A stretch of DNA of 64,000 bases from Candidatus Nitrosotenuis uzonensis (GTDB taxonomy: Archaea; Thermoproteota; Nitrososphaeria; Nitrososphaerales; Nitrosopumilaceae): assembly GCF_000723185.1 (NCBI RefSeq), contig NZ_CBTY010000001.1, forward strand, positions 1 through 64,000, read 5' to 3'. The translations under genes were made by a program, and so were the position numbers. Shown one piece after another: positions 60,746 to 64,000 of the stretch. The stretch's first letter is position 1. Every line of letters starts with the position of its first letter. Below the pieces are notes generated by a model. The model was not told the origin of the DNA. It saw only the letters and a list, made by a program, of their open reading frames with translations, and ran no database searches.

Positions 60746-62112
60746 CTATATCCCTTCAAAACCTCATCTAATATCTTCATCCCTTCCTTTAGTTTGTTTT
60801 CGTCCTGGGCTACAGAAATGCGGATAAAACCCCTGTAGTTGCCAAATCCCTCGCCTGGGGCGACTGCAACACCCCTTTCCAAGAGCCTGTTTGTAAAGTC
60901 CAGCCCATCAAAGATGCCTGCTCCAGCCCTTGCAAACACGTACATTGCCCCGTCTGGCTCCAAAAACTCCAAGCCTATCCTCCTTGCCTCTTCTGAGACG
61001 GTGTCAAGCTTTGACTTCATGGATTTTTTGTATTGTACAAGGTCTGAGTTGAGCGCCTTGAGCGCAGCATATTGTATTGGCTCTGCCACATTCGTAATGC
61101 ATAGCGCTTGCAACTTGACCATCCTATCTATTATGCTCTTATCAGCTACTGTGTAACCAATTCTAAACCCCGTCATTGCGTGAGATTTTGAGAATGACTG
61201 TGTGACTATGGTTTTTTCATAGTTGTTTGCAAGAACACTCTTCCAGTCTCTATATGCATACAGCGAATAAATCTCATCGCTTAGCACATAAAGATCATTT
61301 TTCCTTGCAATCTCAACTATTCTATCTTGTATTGCAGGTGCCAAGATCTTTCCGGTAGGATTGTTAGGATAGTTCATCACGATCATCTTTGTGTTGGAGT
61401 TAATTGCCTGCTCAATCTGCGTTATTGATGGCTCCCATTTGTCTTCAAGTCGTGTCTGTATTGTTCGCACTTTGATTCCAGCATTGATTGCGCACTCTCG
61501 GTATGCAGGCCATGCTGGCTCTATGATGATGATCTCATCTCCTGGGTTTAGCAGGGTGTTGACTGCAAGATATACTGCAAATCTGCCTCCTGGAGACACT
61601 AGTATGTTCTCTGCAGTGGCGTTTGCTCCAAAGTTTCTTATCGCATATTCTGCAAGCGCAGCTCTTAGCCTTGGCATGCCTGCTGCCGGGCCGTATCGAA
61701 CAATTCCGCCATCAAATGCCTCATCAAATCCCGTCTTTGCAGCTGCAGGCGGCATAAAGTCTGGCTCGCCAACTTCCATGTGTATTATCTTCCTTCCTTG
61801 CTGCTCTAGGGCTTTTGCCTTCAGAAAAACGGTAAGGTGCGTTTGCTTGCCCTCCGACTGGATCTTCACCGATTCATTTAGAAGAAAGTTGAGGAATTTT
61901 TTACCCAGAGATTCGTCAAGGCCGATATCCTTGCACATCTGTGTTACCCTGACTCTTAGCTGTTCTTCCCGTGCCTCGTCTGTTACTCCAAGTCCGCTAC
62001 TCTTTTTGAGCTCTCCTATCTGTCTTGCAATATCGGTCCTGTCCTTGAAGAGTCGCAACATCTGCAGTGTTATCTCATCAATTCTGTTTCGTAGCTGGTC
62101 TATGTTTGACAT
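60742..62112 (-). CDS. Chorismate mutase-aminotransferase fusion
   Basis: 456 residues from ATG 62112. Residues 1-~85 are an AroQ-type chorismate mutase (LRNRIDEITLQMLRLFKDRTDIARQIGELKKS). Residues ~95-456 are a class I aminotransferase: MEVGEPDFMPPAAAKTGFD, YPNNPTGKI, SDEIYSLY, PLP lysine in TQSFSKSHAMTGFRIGY, and VAPGEGFGNYRGFIRISVA. The pair makes prephenate and could transaminate prephenate or an aromatic oxoacid. Starts 1 nt after aroC; ends in tyrA. Confidence 0.94.
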   Translation of the reverse strand: MSNIDQLRNRIDEITLQMLRLFKDRTDIARQIGELKKSSGLGVTDEAREEQLRVRVTQMCKDIGLDESLGKKFLNFLLNESVKIQSEGKQTHLTVFLKAKALEQQGRKIIHMEVGEPDFMPPAAAKTGFDEAFDGGIVRYGPAAGMPRLRAALAEYAIRNFGANATAENILVSPGGRFAVYLAVNTLLNPGDEIIIIEPAWPAYRECAINAGIKVRTIQTRLEDKWEPSITQIEQAINSNTKMIVMNYPNNPTGKILAPAIQDRIVEIARKNDLYVLSDEIYSLYAYRDWKSVLANNYEKTIVTQSFSKSHAMTGFRIGYTVADKSIIDRMVKLQALCITNVAEPIQYAALKALNSDLVQYKKSMKSKLDTVSEEARRIGLEFLEPDGAMYVFARAGAGIFDGLDFTNRLLERGVAVAPGEGFGNYRGFIRISVAQDENKLKEGMKILDEVLKGYR

Positions 62113-62113
62113 T

Positions 62114-63208
62114 TTACAATACTGGCTTGATGAATCCACCCATGAGCGCATGGTCCGCAAGAACTAGTGATACAAGTGAATCTACAACTGGCGGTGCCCT
62201 TGGAACAACGCACGGATCGTGCCTTCCCTGAACCTGCAGTATGACAGGTTTTTTTGTCTTAATGTCAACAGTACTCTGCCTTTTTGCAATAGATGATGCC
62301 GGCTTGAACGCAACTCTCATTACTATCGGCATGCCATTTGAGAGCCCTCCAAGTATGCCGCCGGCATTGTTAGTCTTTGTGGTTATTTTACCACCTCTTG
62401 TAACGTATGGGTCGTTGTTTTGCGATCCAAAAAGCTCCGAGCCTGCAAAACCGGAACCGAATTCTACTCCTTTAACTGAGGGAATGGAATAGATGGCCTT
62501 GCTAATATCTGATTCCAGCGATCCAAATATCGGCTCGCCCAAGCCCACCGGCACGTTGTATGTGGTTGACTCGATAATGCCTCCAAGAGTATCGCCACTC
62601 TTCCTTGCATCAAGTATTGCATTGCGCATTCGCTTCGCTGCATTTTGATCGGGGCATCTGACCTCGTTTGCATAAATCTTTTCCTTCATGCTGAGATCGA
62701 ATTTGTCTCTCATCGAAATTCTGCCTATCTTTGTAGTGTAAGAATGGGTCTCCACATTCAGGGCCACCCTGAGCAACTTTCTTGCCACCGCCCCGCCCAT
62801 GACGTGGGTCGCAGTAAGCCTGCCTGAAAATCTACCCCCGCCTCTGTAGTCGTTAAATCCGTTATACTTGACAAGAGCAGGATAGTCAGAGTGCCCCGGT
62901 CTCATCTTGGTCTGGAGCTGCTCATAATCTCTGGAATTCTGATCCTTGTTCCAGATTATCATTGCAATGGGAGCGCCGGTGGTATACCCACGAAAAACTC
63001 CGGAGAGTATCTCTACTATGTCGCCTTCCTTTCTTTGCGTAGATACAAGCGATTGTCCTGGCTTTCTGTAATCTAGCATGACTTGGACGTCCTTTTCGTC
63101 AAGCTCAAGGCCAGCAGGGCAACCGTCGAGCACCGCGCCGACGCACTTTCCATGACTTTCCCCAAAGCTGGTCAGAACAAGTCTTTGCCCAATAGAACTG
63201 CCGGCCAT
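62114..63208 (-). CDS. aroC: Chorismate synthase
   Basis: 364 residues from ATG 63208 (63214 adds two residues). FMN-dependent trans-elimination of phosphate from EPSP. FGESHGKCVGAVLDGCPAG, YRGGGRFSGRLTATHVMGG and RHDPCVVPRAPPVVDSL are conserved. Upstream partner aroA supplies EPSP (29-nt gap or less). Complete length. Confidence 0.97.
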   Translation of the reverse strand: MAGSSIGQRLVLTSFGESHGKCVGAVLDGCPAGLELDEKDVQVMLDYRKPGQSLVSTQRKEGDIVEILSGVFRGYTTGAPIAMIIWNKDQNSRDYEQLQTKMRPGHSDYPALVKYNGFNDYRGGGRFSGRLTATHVMGGAVARKLLRVALNVETHSYTTKIGRISMRDKFDLSMKEKIYANEVRCPDQNAAKRMRNAILDARKSGDTLGGIIESTTYNVPVGLGEPIFGSLESDISKAIYSIPSVKGVEFGSGFAGSELFGSQNNDPYVTRGGKITTKTNNAGGILGGLSNGMPIVMRVAFKPASSIAKRQSTVDIKTKKPVILQVQGRHDPCVVPRAPPVVDSLVSLVLADHALMGGFIKPVL

Positions 63209-63243
63209 CAACATAAAACCTCAATCTGATGCATATAACCCTT

Positions 63244-64000
63244 TTATGCAAAAGTAATCTTTGCGCCGACACCAATCATATCGTCCACAAAAGTCGGATA
63301 CGAGACGTCCACTGACTCGGGATCCGATACGGTACAGTCTCCTACATACATTGCAGCAATGCAAAATGCCATGAAGAGCCTGTGGTCATCCTCTGAATCA
63401 AGATGCGCCCCGCTTGTTTTTTCCGGTGGACTCATCACCAATCCATCATCATTTTCCTTGACGCTCACTCCTATCTTTCTGAGCTCACGCGCTATGATGG
63501 CAATCCTGTCGGTTTCTTTGAACCTTGCATGTCGTACGTTATAGATCTCAAGCGGTGCCTGACATTTGAGACAAAGTATGGAAAGAGGCGGAAGAAGATC
63601 CGGCGTATTTGAAAGATCAAATCTTCCGCCAAGCAATTTTTCTGGGGCCCTGACCTTTATTGTGTTCTTGTGCAGCGATACATCCACTCCCATCTTGCCC
63701 AGTATGTCTATTATTGCCTCATCACCCTGTGAGAGGTCTCCTATCGATGCGTTTATTGTAAGGTCCCTTCCTACCAGTACGGCCGCAGATAGCAGCAATG
63801 CAATGCTTGAGAAATCCGACGGGATGCTGACTGTGGCATGTTTGTATTCCTGGGGCGCTATTTGGTATTTTCTATATGGCTCTATTACTTGGACCGTGAC
63901 ACCAAATTTTTTCATACTCGATATGGTCGCATCAAGATACGGCTTTGAGACAAGCTCAGTGCTGATGTTTACTGTGAGGCCATTTTCCATCTTTGGCGCT
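63244..64000 (-). CDS. aroA: EPSP synthase (3-phosphoshikimate 1-carboxyvinyltransferase), C-terminal part
   Basis: The frame runs off the window edge with no stop, so only about 252 C-terminal residues are seen, of a usual ~420. Repeated beta-alpha-beta units, PSDFSSIALLLSAAVLVG, RHARFKETDRIAIIARELRKIG and EDDHRLFMAFCIAAM (catalytic Asp/His region) are typical. An internal ATG at 63990 is not the start. Heads the aroA-aroC-CM/AT-tyrA-NUDIX operon. Confidence 0.95.
   Translation of the reverse strand, partial: APKMENGLTVNISTELVSKPYLDATISSMKKFGVTVQVIEPYRKYQIAPQEYKHATVSIPSDFSSIALLLSAAVLVGRDLTINASIGDLSQGDEAIIDILGKMGVDVSLHKNTIKVRAPEKLLGGRFDLSNTPDLLPPLSILCLKCQAPLEIYNVRHARFKETDRIAIIARELRKIGVSVKENDDGLVMSPPEKTSGAHLDSEDDHRLFMAFCIAAMYVGDCTVSDPESVDVSYPTFVDDMIGVGAKITFA

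Noticed and set aside
61391-62167. 258-residue plus-strand ORF
   Set aside because: Lies antisense within the chorismate mutase-aminotransferase gene, which has full family motifs.
1-64000. CRISPR arrays, insertion sequences, rRNA genes, integrase sites
   Set aside because: No regularly spaced direct repeats, transposase or integrase motifs, or rRNA sequence found on reading.

Overview
The window is a stretch of an archaeal chromosome, most likely from an ammonia-oxidising-type thaumarchaeon (Nitrososphaerota, group I.1a-like; the moderate GC is closer to Nitrosotenuis-like than Nitrosopumilus-like genomes, but that is inference). The support is two TFB factors, eIF5A, SRP19/SRP54, Gar1, S8e/S24e/S27ae, Pus10 and Dph6, C1-G72 tRNA-Tyr, tRNA introns at position 37/38, a C/D box sRNA, TATA boxes about 26 nt before start codons (leaderless mRNAs), an AhbA-AhbB fusion for haem, CFI-box and 'W-K-N-A-R-W' secreted proteins. 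No amo genes, rRNA, CRISPR array or insertion sequence is seen. Coding density is very high and most convergent gene pairs overlap at their stop codons.

Layout. 0-0.6 kb: end of a secreted HYR/RTX calcium-binding protein. 0.6-4.4 kb: haem/sirohaem operon hemL-hemC-cobA-hemD. 4.4-9.6 kb: Suf Fe-S assembly operon sufB-sufD-Rieske-sufS-sufU plus a zinc-ribbon protein; its ATPase sufC lies apart at 24.2 kb. 9.6-15.8 kb: pgk, membrane proteins, a histone-H1-like lysine-rich coiled-coil protein, an OB-fold protein, tRNA-Leu(CAA) with intron, an HD hydrolase. 15.8-19.9 kb: second haem block hemB-hemA-precorrin-2 dehydrogenase, divergent from ahbAB. 19.9-24.2 kb: membrane protein, chlorite-dismutase-like/DUF1802/aldo-keto reductase operon, TPR protein. 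25-28.3 kb: tfb-gar1, srp19, rps8e, scpA-scpB.

28.4-41.3 kb: alcohol dehydrogenase, two tail-to-tail PII-type proteins, then a phosphorus-acquisition and regulation region: DUF47/PhoU-like plus PiT, a receiver-domain protein, Lrp, a second TFB, a 44-residue membrane peptide, a CheY-like protein, a Kef-type antiporter, a membrane-anchored PstS, and phnD-phnC-phnE. 41.3-45.7 kb: secreted or surface proteins and small regulatory-looking proteins. 45.9-52.1 kb: translation and RNA block (intron-bearing tRNA-Tyr, eIF5A, C/D box sRNA, dph6, srp54, pus10, rps27ae-rps24e). 52-58 kb: DUF309, archaeal phosphoglycerate mutase, GalT-like, sugar nucleotidyltransferase. 56.8-59.5 kb: thiD-thiN fusion divergent from thiC. 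59.5-64 kb: aromatic amino acid operon (aroA partial, aroC, chorismate mutase-aminotransferase fusion, tyrA, NUDIX).

Functionally the window carries nearly all steps from glutamyl-tRNA to didecarboxysirohaem, a full Suf machine, three separate phosphorus uptake modules, the end of the shikimate pathway and much of the SRP/translation accessory set. The least understood items are the H1-like protein, the degenerate PII pair, the duplicated Cys-domain/coiled-coil secreted protein, the 44-residue membrane peptide and a structured 0.5-kb intergenic region.
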